Under the pieces are notes generated by a model. It was not told the DNA's origin. It saw only the letters and a list, made by a program, of their open reading frames with translations, and made no database searches. The position numbers were made by a program, and so were the translations under genes. This document shows, one piece after another, positions 38,141-49,350 of a DNA stretch of 64,000 nucleotides (positions are counted from its first letter, which is position 1; each line of letters begins with the position of its first letter). Source of the stretch: Mugil cephalus (lineage: Eukaryota > Chordata > Actinopteri > Mugiliformes > Mugilidae); the NCBI RefSeq assembly GCF_022458985.1, contig NC_061771.1:28574001-28638000 (forward strand), written 5' to 3'.

Positions 38141-39496
38141 CCCGGCTTTTATTCACCAAAAAGAAATTAAACGTCAATTGTTTTTTCTTATCCGTTTCTT
38201 TTGCCGATAAAAAAACGCAAAATCGTATTAAATCAAAACTGTAAATATACATTTAGGAGATAGTTTGACACCTAAACAATATTCATAAACCTAAGAGAAA
38301 ATGAACCAGGAAATAACCACTCGTCAACAACCATGTTTGTTGGTTTTCAGTGTATCATTTAATGAACTCTCACAAGTTGGTGAACAGGTACAACTTTGTC
38401 GCTCACTGTACTAAATCACACATCCATTGATAGTATAAATAGCCAACCTAATAATAATAATAATAATAATAATAATAGTACACATTTCAAATACATAAAA
38501 TCATCAAGTATCCAAGTCTTAAGTTACAGACATCAAATAAAAAGGCATACAAAATATCGCAGACGCTGGAAATCCAGTTTGAAGCAAAACAAAATAAAAA
38601 TAAAAATAAAATAAAATAAAATAAACTGGAAAAGAAGACAGAAGATCACATTTTGGACATGGCAGTTAATTAGTAAACAGAAGGAAAAGAAAAAAGTATG
38701 AGTTCCTAGACTTTCAATTGACAAATATTGCAACAATTAAGCATTTATATTAAAAATAGTTACTGAAAGGGCATAAGTGTGTGTAAGACTTCCTGCACAA
38801 GACAAAGGCAACAGTTTCTTTTTTTTTTTTCCATCTCTCTCTTCTCTCTTTACTTTGTTCCAAGTAGAAAAATGAAACCTTTTTCCAAATGCCAGCGGGA
38901 GACAACTCCCACCTCGATTGCCTTTGTTCCACTTCGATTGTAAGGCATTTATGGATGATCCATCTGATTTGAAGGAAGGCATAACCCTTTTCTATTCAGT
39001 ACTGAAACGGAGAGCCCTACAATTGAACAGGGTATATAATTGCTCACATGAACTTAAACAAAAAAACAAAAACAAAACAAGAAATAAAATAAAATAAAAT
39101 AAAAACCTACTACTTTTTAAACACATTCTCAGGTAAGGTAAATGCACTGGCCAATCCAATTCTTTGGGCTGCACTTGCAGAAAACAGTAAATCCAACATC
39201 TTACAATAATACACAACTCAACGCTGCCCTTCCTAATTATTATTATCATTTTTTTTTTTAAATTATTTTATTTTGTTTTGGGCACATCAAGAGAAAGCTG
39301 GGTTCACATGATTCTTCTTCTTTTTATTTATTTATTTTTATTTTTTTGACACTTGATTTTTTTGGACCTGGACAGGGAAGGGGGACATTACGGAGCATGG
39401 TTATTCAAAGAAAAATACTTCAACACAATGAAGAAAATAAAAACAAGAAAACAAGCCTGCCAGGTGATAAGCTAGCGAGGTTAAGTTGAACTCTTC

Positions 39497-39497
<1 letters not shown>

Positions 39498-39529
<32 letters not shown>

Positions 39530-39530
39530 G
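39498..39530 (-). repeat. (CAA)n run in ptp4a1 3' UTR
   Basis: About ten TTG/CAA triplets start roughly 40 bases past the ptp4a1 stop codon, so the mRNA would carry a CAA repeat just after its coding region. Confidence 0.8.
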
Positions 39531-39570
39531 GGTGGTGGGGGGTTGGCGTGGCGTGGCTCAGGGTTTGGCT

Positions 39571-42500
39571 CTACTGGATGCAGCAGTTATTGCGATGGCC
39601 GTTGGAATCTTTGAAGCGCAGGCGCATCTTTGGACGATATTTCTCCAGGTAGAAGAGCTGCTTGCTGTTGAACGCTCCTCGACGCTTCCTGGAAGAATAA
39701 AGGTAAAGGTTCACAAGCGAAACGAGACCACGGGGTTATTTCATCAATTATGACTCCACCTCCGCTCATTCAGTCATACAGGAACTGTCTCGTTTCACAC
39801 AGAGCGAGCGCCGCACTGGACCTGTCAATCTAAGCCTCCTGTGCACAGTAGGCCCCGCCCCCTATCGCTGCTGAGCCAATCACGAGGCCTGAGTGCAGCT
39901 CGCTCCCATCAGCCAAATACTGAGGCCAAAGCAGATCAGTGATTCACCGTCACTTCTACATTTAGCTCCGTTTAAAGTTAAAACTTGAATCTGACAACTA
40001 CTTTCTTCATCTCTCACATGACTATTGCACATGTTTGAAATAGAAACATGAATATTTGAACCTGTGTGTTAGTTGAATAGCTTAATATTGAATGCAAAAT
40101 GATGATAATAAAGTATATGGGGGGGTCCCTACTACTGCTATAGACTGTACTAACATACTGAACTGAGTTATATTCCTTTATAGTGATTGTACACAGCAAC
40201 GAAATTAAGATGGAACACACTTGACACATCAATTTAAAACAAAATTAAGAAAAGTAATATATAATAACCACTGTCAAAACGGAGAAGCACATTTAAACTA
40301 AAATAAACACAATAAATCATGTATCTATTCAGTTTCTGTTATTTTGTATTGAAAAAGAAGTGAAAGCAAAGAAGAAATGTAAGGAAATGAGTATAAAGAT
40401 GAAAGTATAGAGGATTTACATCTATGTGGATGTCATGGGGGGGGGTGAATAAAGGGCATTGTGGGCTCTGCATGTCTCTCCTTTTTTATTCTTTTTTTGT
40501 AATGAAATAAACTCTTATTCTGTAACCGTCATGTGTCTCTACTTTGCGTCGGGTCGAGACACAAATCACATTATCAGTCAGACGAAGACTTTCCCCACGT
40601 CGCTCCCACATGCGACCGTTCTGCACCGAATGTCAAATCACTGGCGCTTTCTGTGAGAATCAGATCGTCTGGAAGCCAAACATGTGGGCCCCGGAGAAAC
40701 CTTCGGAGTGATGACACACGAGGGACTGGAGCTGCCTCCGCTCCTCCTGCTGAATCACTCTGATCTCAGCCGCTGATTCCTCAACTATTTACAGCTGTGA
40801 CTCATCCTCCCTCTGCTTCATCTACCGCCACGTTATCCTGCTTCTGACTCACTAACACGCAGGGTAATCTCAAGGCTAGAGGCAAAAAAAATAAACACAG
40901 GGACTGATTTCACTTTTTAAATTAAAGCAGTAAAGGCCCTAACGAAATAACTAACTAACTAAATAAATAAACGAAAGACTTTTATTATAAAGTAATGAAC
41001 TTACTGTCGAATGAACTGGACAGCATCTTCATATTTCATCCCACATTCAATCAAGGCGAGTGCCACCAGAACAGGAGCTCTGCAGGAGAAACACGACAAT
41101 TCATTCATGCATCGTTCTTTATTTAAAGCCCCTCTTTGTAAAAACCTTCCTCAGAATAGTTAAAAAAAACAAAGAAAAGATTTTAAATCGATCTCGATTT
41201 GATCGCCTGCAGCCACATTTCCTGCGTTCTCTTCTCGGGAGGTTGGAAATATCAGCGTGAATCCCGTGACTCACAAGACCAAGCAATGAGATTAGTCCGC
41301 GTGAGCGAGATCTACACCACGACCTGAAACGCTCCGACTCTGCACCAGACCAGAAAGACGGATGACTAGATAACTAGACAAAAAACAACTGGAGGTAAAA
41401 TGTTGTTTGGAAAGAAAAGTATCTGTAAATGAAACAACTGCGTGAACTGAGCAGCGACTCCACGTCCTCGTTTAAAACAAAATGAGAGGGAAGCACAGAC
41501 TCACTTTGCTTCACGTTCTTATTCTTTAGTAGTTTAACTTCAAACCTGCCTCAACAACATGTTTAACTCTTTTAACCTCCAACGTGGTCTGAGTAGTAGG
41601 ATAAAACACCTGCAAGACCTTCACAAGCAAAACACATAACAGGGCTAATTAATAACTAATTAACTAAGCTAATTAAGGCATTGAGTAATTATTCAATTTA
41701 ACCTTCTAATTCAGTTTCAGTTAATACGGATGATGCCTTCACGAAAACCCGGAAATGTCAGACTTCTGATATCACAGCATTCACGACACAGAGGTGAAAG
41801 AAATAAGTTTGGTAAATTGTCACAACTGAACATCACAATATGTGTAGCAGCTTTATGTAAAACACATATTTAACAGTAAACCACTAAGAACATCTCGTCT
41901 CTGTGCACACGACACATAAAGAAATAAAAAGTCTGAGGCGTCTCTATTAAATCTTGTGCGACCCGAGGCCACGTTTGTGGGTCCAGGTCCCTCAGAGGTT
42001 TGTGCGTTCGCAGCGAGCGCTCACCTCCCCAGCCCGGCCACACAGTGGACAGCGACGCAGCAGCCGGGCTCCTCCCTGAACTTCAGCTTCAGGAGGTTCA
42101 GCCAATCGTCCACGATCTGGTTGGAGGGAGGGGCCCCGTCGTCGAACGGCCAATCCTGGAGCGGGGAGGAAGAGGGAAATGAGGTCACGGGCCCCAGTTT
42201 CTTGGAAACCAAAACAAAAGACGTGTGAGGGCTGAACCGGCGGCGAGGGAAGAAAAATGTTGTTGTAGGGGGAGGAACACCTGTGGAGCTCCTCTTTCCT
42301 CTACGTCTACGTTTGACGCGCGTGTTCGCGCTGTTACCGTGTAAATGTTTCTGTTTAGAGAACGAAAAAGCTAAAACACGGCTCGTGATGAGTCGTGCAT
42401 TTGTTCCACTGCCGTGACTTGATGATGCATTACTTTGTTAATGTAGGAATCATGAATTAATCAGTAAATAGAGAAATTAACATCTGCTGCATTAGTCTGT

Positions 42501-44168
42501 CCCTGATTTTAATTTAAGTCTAAAGAAAGAAAACTGTAAGTTTGGGACATAAACCTCCTGCTAGACATGAAACAGCCTCAGGTTACATGTACGTCTGGGT
42601 ATTTTTTTTCATTGTGATCACACTGTTTCAGACCGGATCATTTTAAATGTAGCTTCTAAACTCACATGGTGTCACTGTGAAGGTGTGATGAAGGTGGAAA
42701 TGTCTGAAAAATGAAGCGGCAGAAAGAGAAAAAATGGGGGCGCCATGTTGGTTGTTTTATTTGCTTTTTTGTTTTTTTTTAGGGTGACCAGACGTCTCTG
42801 ATTTCTGGGGACAGTCCCCGTTTTGAATGACCTGTCCCCCGGCTAAAGCTGTCCCTGAAAATGTCCCCAATTTTACCTTTTTATGAATGACAAAAAAAAA
42901 CAAAAAAAACATTGCACGCAGACTACAGTTATTACGGTAGCCAGTCACGTTACTATTAACATCACAAACATAACGTTTAAATATGTTTAAATATGAATAA
43001 ATATGTCAAAATAAATGAAACTGTAACTGTTTCTTCATTTCATCTTGATAACATTTATTTCAATTTACTTTTTTTTTTATAATATCCGAGCTGTGAATGT
43101 GGGAGTCATCATGGCGTCCACTTTTTTTCTCCAGTCCGTAACTGGTGGCACCCTGGATTCATTTTTGAAAACTATAAAAACATTTCACCTAATCGTCCCT
43201 AACAGTCACTAGCGCATCCATCAGCGAGGAAAACCTCCGGGCCAGCAGGTGGCGATAACTGTAATTACTGGTGGTCGATCGCCAACAGACAAAACCACAA
43301 GTTTCTCATTAAGAGAGAAACTTTCCTCACTAAGACTCACTATGAGTGAGGCTCTGCAGAAAAAACACTCATCTTCAAATTGTAAAAACGGGATCTTGCA
43401 GTTTATGTTGGTTTCCTGTGCATCAGTTTCCATCTTCGAATAGTCATGTTTATTTATGAAAGGCCTTTGCACTTGGAGAAAACATTTAAGTATGAGGTTA
43501 TTATTAAGTATATAGGTTAAACCCTATTTTTCGTTTACTTGTTCAAACCCCTTCGTTTTCATTTGAGCATGAATGTTTGTTGGTCCAGTAAAAATGTCCA
43601 TATTTGGGTCTTATTCAAAACAGCACTGTTGTCATACGTGATGTGGTTAAAGGTTCTTTGAGTTGCCCGTCCCTGCTCCAGTTTACGGTCTAGACTTCGA
43701 AGAACTCACCAGAACCTGGATGCCCTCCTTCACCACCAGAGTGGCGTCATATGTGGCCTCACAAACCCTCACGACGGTGGTGACTCCGTATTTCTTCAGC
43801 TCCTGGAAAAGTCGCAGGATTAACAAGAACGACCACCACAACAGGAAAACACACACACACACAGAGAGCGACTAGACTGATATTTGATTTGAACGCAAAC
43901 ACGTTTCATGAAGGAATCACCTCTTTCACGGATGTCGTTCGTTCATTCTCTGTAACCGTTTGTCCTCTGACCCAGCTGCCATTTTCAAAAGTATTTCTCA
44001 GGCTGCTCGTAATCGTCACGTGAGGACACACGGTTCCAGAGACCACGCGCTGAAAACACTCACCTCGATGAACTTGTTCAGGGTGGCGTTGGTGGGATTG
44101 TGGGTGATGAGGAACCTCATGTTTTTGTAGGTGATCTCTACGGGGGCCGGTCTGTTCATACGAGCCAT
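39571..44168 (-). CDS. ptp4a1: Protein tyrosine phosphatase type IVA 1 (PRL-1)
   Basis: Small dual-specificity-type phosphatase, prenylated and membrane-associated, which also binds CNNM magnesium transport regulators. Five coding exons (44168-44064, 43802-43710, 42155-42025, 41079-41005, 39688-39571) give exactly 173 residues, the family length. Visible features are the N-terminus [20 protein letters not shown], the general-acid loop WPFDDGAPP, the CX5R signature HCVAGLGR split by an intron after its last G, a basic stretch before the end (KKRRGAF-type, [10 protein letters not shown]), and a CCIQ prenylation box. CCIQ fits PTP4A1 rather than PTP4A2 (CCVQ) or PTP4A3 (CCVM). The col9a1-ptp4a1-lgsn order matches human 6q12. 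The protein is nearly identical to mammalian PRL-1 and shows no lesions. Upstream non-coding exons are expected but not resolved. Confidence 0.97.
39762..40125. repeat. Unassigned dispersed repeat, copy 2
   Basis: Same order of blocks as at 32750-33185, starting TCATTCAGTCATACAGGA and including CTATCGCTGCTGAGCCAATC. It is in the last ptp4a1 intron. Confidence 0.55.
42600..43060. repeat. hAT-like dispersed element, copy 2
   Basis: It matches 6752-7330 over most of its length (TGTTTCAGACCGGATCATTT, CTGGGGACAGTCCCCG, GCACGCAGACTACAGTTATT). It lacks the TAGGGCTGGGTG left end seen in copy 1. It is in ptp4a1 intron 2. Confidence 0.55.
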
Positions 44169-44965
44169 CGTGACGACGCGAAACGAAACGAGAAACGAGA
44201 AACGAAAACCCAAATGTCTTCCACAGAGTGAATGTAAACACTTAGTTAAACTCGGAGGGAATGTCAAACACAAATGTCCAACGGGATCTGAGGAACCCAG
44301 GAAGAGAGAAAAAAAAAAAGAGAAAATCCTCCGGTCTTCTTCGAGGTCGGCGAGGTTAGAAAAACAAAGGAAAAAAACGGGGAAATTTGGGGAGTTGGCA
44401 GCCGAATGGAGGCGGACAGGTGGAAAGGAAGTAACTCAAAACCCTCTCTTTTGGAGCAAAAGAAAAGGAGGAGGAGGAGGAAAAAACAAAACAAAAACAA
44501 GGCTGGTTCCACCTTAATTCTGGCCAGGCGGAAGCCGACGGGGGCAGTGTGCAGCGGGTGGAGTTACCCCATCCAGGCCGACTTATCGCTGGTTCTGGGA
44601 GGCGTCCCGGTCCTGCCAACTTCCCGGGGTCCCTCCTGTGGCTCAAGTGCGTCGGATCGATGGCGAGTTTGGCCGTTCACTCGTCTGCATAGGCAGCGTG
44701 CTGAGCCTGGCAGTAGTCCCCACTGCCCTTCAGAAACTCCATAAATGTGTGACCCAGAACACCACAGAACTGCTGCAGGACACAGAACAACCGGCTTTTA
44801 GATACATTCTTACCTTTCGCTTTGTTAAACACATCAAAGGGTTGATCTATGTGGAGGTCACGGTTTAGAAACAGTGAAAAATTTCTCTGGTATTTCTATT
44901 CTCGGACGGTGGACTTTAGTTTGATGGTGGAAGACGTTCTAATAATCTCCAACACTAACCTTGGA

Positions 44966-44967
44966 AT

Positions 44968-44998
<31 letters not shown>

Positions 44999-45000
44999 GA
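44966..45000. repeat. (AT)n microsatellite
   Basis: About 15 uninterrupted AT units lie upstream of ptp4a1. Confidence 0.85.
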
Positions 45001-45159
45001 CAGAAAGATATCAATGTAACGCATTAATGTTATATATTTAGCTTTTGTTGGCTATGCATTTTTAATTTCTCCAAGGCATTTGTGATTATTAGGATCAAAG
45101 ACGTGTAAAAACTAAGATAAAAACATCTTAGAACAGGAAATAAATAAATAAATAAATGA

Positions 45160-45487
45160 AAAACATGGGGATTATTTTATGGTATTATAATAAAATCACT
45201 AACGTGTAACAAAAGAGTAAACCGTTTATTTCAATACCTGTGCAAAAGCAAAAATTACAAAAAATAAAGTCCCGACGTCCTCAAATGAGTACTTTAGCTA
45301 ACTAACGAGCTAATTAGCTGTAGCTCATTACCATGGACACAATTTGTTCAATTTGTGTCAAACTACAAAAGTTAGTAAGCCTAAATAAATGAGGTTCAAT
45401 TGTAAAATTTGATGAGATTTTTATCCACTTTTGTCCTGTGGATCTGCTGAAATGTCCCCATGCGTGGACGCAGGGTCTCAGGAGGAT
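45160..45487 (-). mobile_element. piggyBac-like MITE, copy E (one end only)
   Basis: It ends on the right in GGGTCTCAGGAGGATA, the terminal repeat in reverse. The interior in reverse matches copies A and C (TTGAGGACGT, GCTTTTGCA, AATAAAC tract). The TTAA target is mutated and the other end is not recognisable. It is the most diverged copy. Confidence 0.55.
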
Positions 45488-45507
45488 AAAAAAATGAAGA
45501 TACAAAC

Positions 45508-46195
45508 TAGGGCTGAACGATATATCGTTAACGTATCTGTATCGAGATATTATTATTGAAAAAGCAACGATACAGATTTCCCCTCCACACACTCGCCCTG
45601 CATGTACAGCTCTGGCAGTCACAACAAACATCATTTTTACGATTGCCCTTGAAAGCAACGCTGAGGCCAGCCAACCACAAACCGTACTTCATGCTTGCGG
45701 TGGATCGACAGCTGAAGCCAACCAATGACAAAACATATGAAGGACGGAAAGACACACACCACAGACACAGCAGGGAAATTAAAAAGACAGAAAGAAAATG
45801 AGTGCGGAAGATGATGCGGCTGGTGGCGGTGGAGAATTATGGATTCAAAAAGGACGACGTTAACCGGAGTGAGGTGTTGTGCAGGTCGTGATTAGCAAAA
45901 ATTGCGACGAAGCGAAGTAGCACAACAAACACGTTTCACCACCTGAAACAACACCATCGCGTAATACGTGTGTACGTAAGTTATTTATTCGTAATTTATG
46001 TTAATGATGATGACTGGTAGTGAGTTTTTAAAAATAAAACTGCACTTTCCACATTTTGTTTGTATTATGATGTTTTTATTTTTCTGAAGAATTCCTGGTT
46101 TTCACTGAACCCGTAGTCATATGGTATCGTATCGATATCGAGATATCTGGCATGAATATCGAGATATGAAATTTTGTCCATATCGTTCGGCCCTA
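45508..46195 (+). mobile_element. hAT transposon relic with BED-finger remnant
   Basis: Terminal inverted repeats TAGGGCTGAACGATATATCG and CCATATCGTTCGGCCCTA are bounded by perfect 8-bp duplications ATACAAAC at 45500-45507 and 46196-46203. Inside, around 45798-45962, a decayed frame resembles the N-terminal BED zinc finger of hAT transposases: GFKKDDV, VLC, then KIATKR and FHHLK-like pieces. The catalytic part is absent and the frame is broken, so the element is not autonomous. Confidence 0.85.
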
Positions 46196-46823
46196 ATACA
46201 AACTAAAGAATAATTAAAAATAGAGAGTGTTTACGTTTTCCTACTCGTTTATGAACAAATGAGCTGCGTTTTTGTTATTTTTTATCGTTGTTGTGGTTTA
46301 TTGTCATTACTTCTTTGTTTTATATGTACAGACGGTTACATATTTTTATACTTTCAATCAAAATGATCGGTATCGGTAGCTTCATTCATCCCGATCTTTT
46401 GTAGTTTTTGAATATAGGTCAGCCATAAACCATAACCATGCCCCTTCTTCTTATGTTTTAATGCATAGTTTTCCGATGGCAGATTAAGTAGGGACTCCTT
46501 ATATGTTCTATATTAAAGTGCTACTAGTGTTTTTTTTATAAATATACATTATTATTATCATTTTTTATTCAATGTTTAGCTAGCCCTTATTCCTTTACTA
46601 CTCCTCGCTACATTAACGACGACAGTCCCATAAGATTAATTAAGATAATAAAAGCCTGTGTGTGTTGCCATGGGAGGTAATTTTCTTGATTTAAGACCAG
46701 ACTGGGACCGTATTGAATCGATTCAGGAACTCAGTGACGCCTCGCACTATTAATTAATTAACATTAATTGATACAACTTTAACCCAATTAAGGTCTTAAG
46801 GCAGTTAACAGCCGTTATAGATT

Positions 46824-47378
46824 TTAACCTTCTGAGACCTGAGGTCCTCATATGGGGACAGGTTTGTGGCAGCTTATTCTGCCTCATTTAGACCTGTCGT
46901 CCTCATAAGTGGACACCTTTTGTCTTTTGTGGTACAAACACGTCAGGATTCATTCTACAGCCAAGCACAGGACAAACGTGGACAAGGTTCAAAATCTCAT
47001 CAAGTTTTTACAGTTGAAACTTATTTATTTGTGTCGTTTATTTATTAACGTTTCTAGTAACGAGCTACAACGACGCTAATTAGCAAATACAAGTTGAGGT
47101 TGAAGATATTAGGATTTCATTGTTTATATTTCTGTCTTTGCGAAGCCACGTTCAGGTATTGAAATAAATAGTTTTATACTTACGCACGATGGTGACTTTA
47201 TTGTATTAACAAAAATAATGAAATAATCCCAGCGTCCACACAGAAGGACGTCGTTCTTTTCAAAAAAAACTACTTCCTGTTCAGAGACGGCGCTTTGTTT
47301 TTTACGCTCCGTACTAATCCCAAAATACATTGGAAAAAAAACGCACAGCAAACTAAAGCTGTGGTCTCAGGAGGTTCA
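46824..47378 (+). mobile_element. piggyBac-like MITE, copy C
   Basis: It runs from TTAACCTTCTGAGACC followed by GTCCTCATATGGGGACA to TGGTCTCAGGAGGTTCA. Both terminal repeats are present; TTAA is intact on the left and changed to TTCA on the right. It is about 555 bases, with some insertions relative to copy D. Confidence 0.75.
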
Positions 47379-47379
47379 G

Positions 47380-48960
47380 GGTGTGATCTCTTGCGTGTTT
47401 CCCGTCATTACACACCGACATGTTGCCTCAGAGATTAGTCAACCCACTAAAACATCGGTTGTATCTGTTGGTGTATTTAGTCCTGATACAGATCCACGTT
47501 CCAGTTTCAACATTTGACACCGACTTTACAAATCACCTGAAAGGGAAACCGACCACAGCGGAAGCTCAGGGAGAACATACAGGATTGAATCACGTGAAGC
47601 TAAAACGTTTTAACGCGTGCATCGGTCACGTCCACGGCTGTAGATGTAATAGATGGAGTGCAATAAATAAAAACCTCCACCTGGTCCAGTGTTATATAAA
47701 GTCACACTGCAGTGCTGTGTAACATCTTACCTAATGGCTGCCGGTGTACAAAAGAAAGGATGTGTCATTTCTGACATCTAGGTCATATCAGAGAAGGATG
47801 AGGGCCTTCAGCTGGGATTTAACATCCACCCTCCTCTTTATTATTATTAGTATTATTATTTATCTGACGCTAACATTAAGGTTTCTACTAGTTCTGTTTT
47901 TTTTTTATTTTTTTTTATACATTATAGAGGGAAGTGTCACCTCATTTATTTAAAGGGTTGATTTCCTTCCTGCTTAAACAACATAAGCTCTTCAAGTATT
48001 AATCCGCTATTTTCCGGCTGGATAAGAAAAAAAAACAAAAAAAAAACAATTAAATCGCAGCTAAAATATATCCGGTTCCTGTTAAACGACTAAAGAGGAG
48101 GTGGAGATCGAGGAGATTGACATGATTGAGCGTGATGGGATGGAAGGAGCGGCGTGAACACGTGAAAGTTTCTCCGTTTCCAGGCTCCGTGAGTGTCCTT
48201 TGTGTTGCGGATGATGCTGAAACACCGGGCGCCATCATTTCACACCAGCGGCCTGTCAGGAGCCGCGCCACGGAGCGCGCTCCACGCCGCCTTCAGGTGC
48301 CAAACACGACGCTCCCTTTACGCCTCCGCGCAGGTAGCCAGCGTGGGACATTAAATCAAAAAATGATTATTACTTTTTTACCTTATTCTAGATAAGAAAA
48401 GAAAAAAATGCGTCGCTGTTAACCGACTTCCGAGTGCTTAGCCGGAACCAAGACCGAGCAGATGCGCATCTTAACCACCTACCTACGAACATCTCACCTC
48501 TCATTCCGCTCGAGTAAAAAGGCCAAACGCGAGCGAGTTTAGTGTTTTTTCACGTTAAATTATGTGGGTGAGAGACGAGAGGCACCGTCGCGGGGGGGTG
48601 TTAGCCCCGGTTTGGGGCGAGCAGGCCGTGATTTCGCCCGAAGAAAGCGGTGGTCCTGATTTTTACAGCACGAGCCGAGGAAATGGAAAACGAAGACACA
48701 AAATGGCAGCCGCTGCAAAACATGAAAATAGCATGCCACTTACTGGGATATGCTTACTCATTGAAGATTGTAGCTTAATCATACAGCCGGTCCCCAGAAA
48801 AAGGTAAAAATGGTAAAATGATTCTCCACCATACAGTGCGGTGCTGTTTCTCCGAGCGGAGCCGAAGTCTCCTGATCAGATCCGGACGACGCCGACGCAC
48901 AGAGGAGGAGAACGAGGGGGTCCTTCCGGACGGGACTTTCACAATAAAACACCAAGCTCA
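47380..48960. other. Intergenic DNA upstream of ptp4a1, with a CpG-richer part
   Basis: No coding exon was recognised. The part from about 48230 to 48950 is clearly richer in GC and CpG (CGTCGCGGGG, GGACGACGCCGACGC) than its surroundings. It could hold a distal ptp4a1 first exon and promoter, since vertebrate PTP4A1 genes have far-upstream non-coding exons. That is inference only. Confidence 0.35.
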
Positions 48961-48972
48961 GTGCTCACAACA

Positions 48973-49050
48973 ACTAATATTATATTATATTATATTATAT
49001 TATATTATATTATATTATATTATATTATATTATATTATATTATATTATAT
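48973..49050. repeat. (TATTA)n array 1
   Basis: About 15 uninterrupted pentanucleotide units (ATTAT register). A second array of the same unit lies about 240 bases further on. Confidence 0.9.
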
Positions 49051-49288
49051 GCCCTTGTACATTTGTTCGTAACATGGGAATTCTTTACATTTTTTTTTTT
49101 GCTTTACACTATTTTTCAAGGTTTTTTACTCAGTTTCCACGAGTTTCTGCATACAGAAAAATACAAAAAAATCTAAAAACCATGTCTCTCTCAAAAGAAT
49201 AAAACAAGATAAAAAAACCGACACAAAAACAAACATTCTGGATTGAGGAAAAAATAAAGTTAAATTTAGAAATTAAATTAAATAACAA

Positions 49289-49350
49289 TATTATATTATA
49301 TTATATTATATTATATTATATTATATTATATTATATTATATTATATTATA
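49289..49350. repeat. (TATTA)n array 2
   Basis: About 12 units of the same pentanucleotide as array 1, in the same orientation. Confidence 0.9.

Noticed and set aside
44131-44744. Overlapping plus-strand frames upstream of ptp4a1
   Set aside because: Lys/Arg/Ser-biased frames antisense to the ptp4a1 first coding exon and its 5' flank; no recognisable protein.
45798-45962. BED-finger-like sequence as a possible domesticated gene
   Set aside because: The frame is interrupted and it lies inside a transposon with intact target duplications, so it is a relic.
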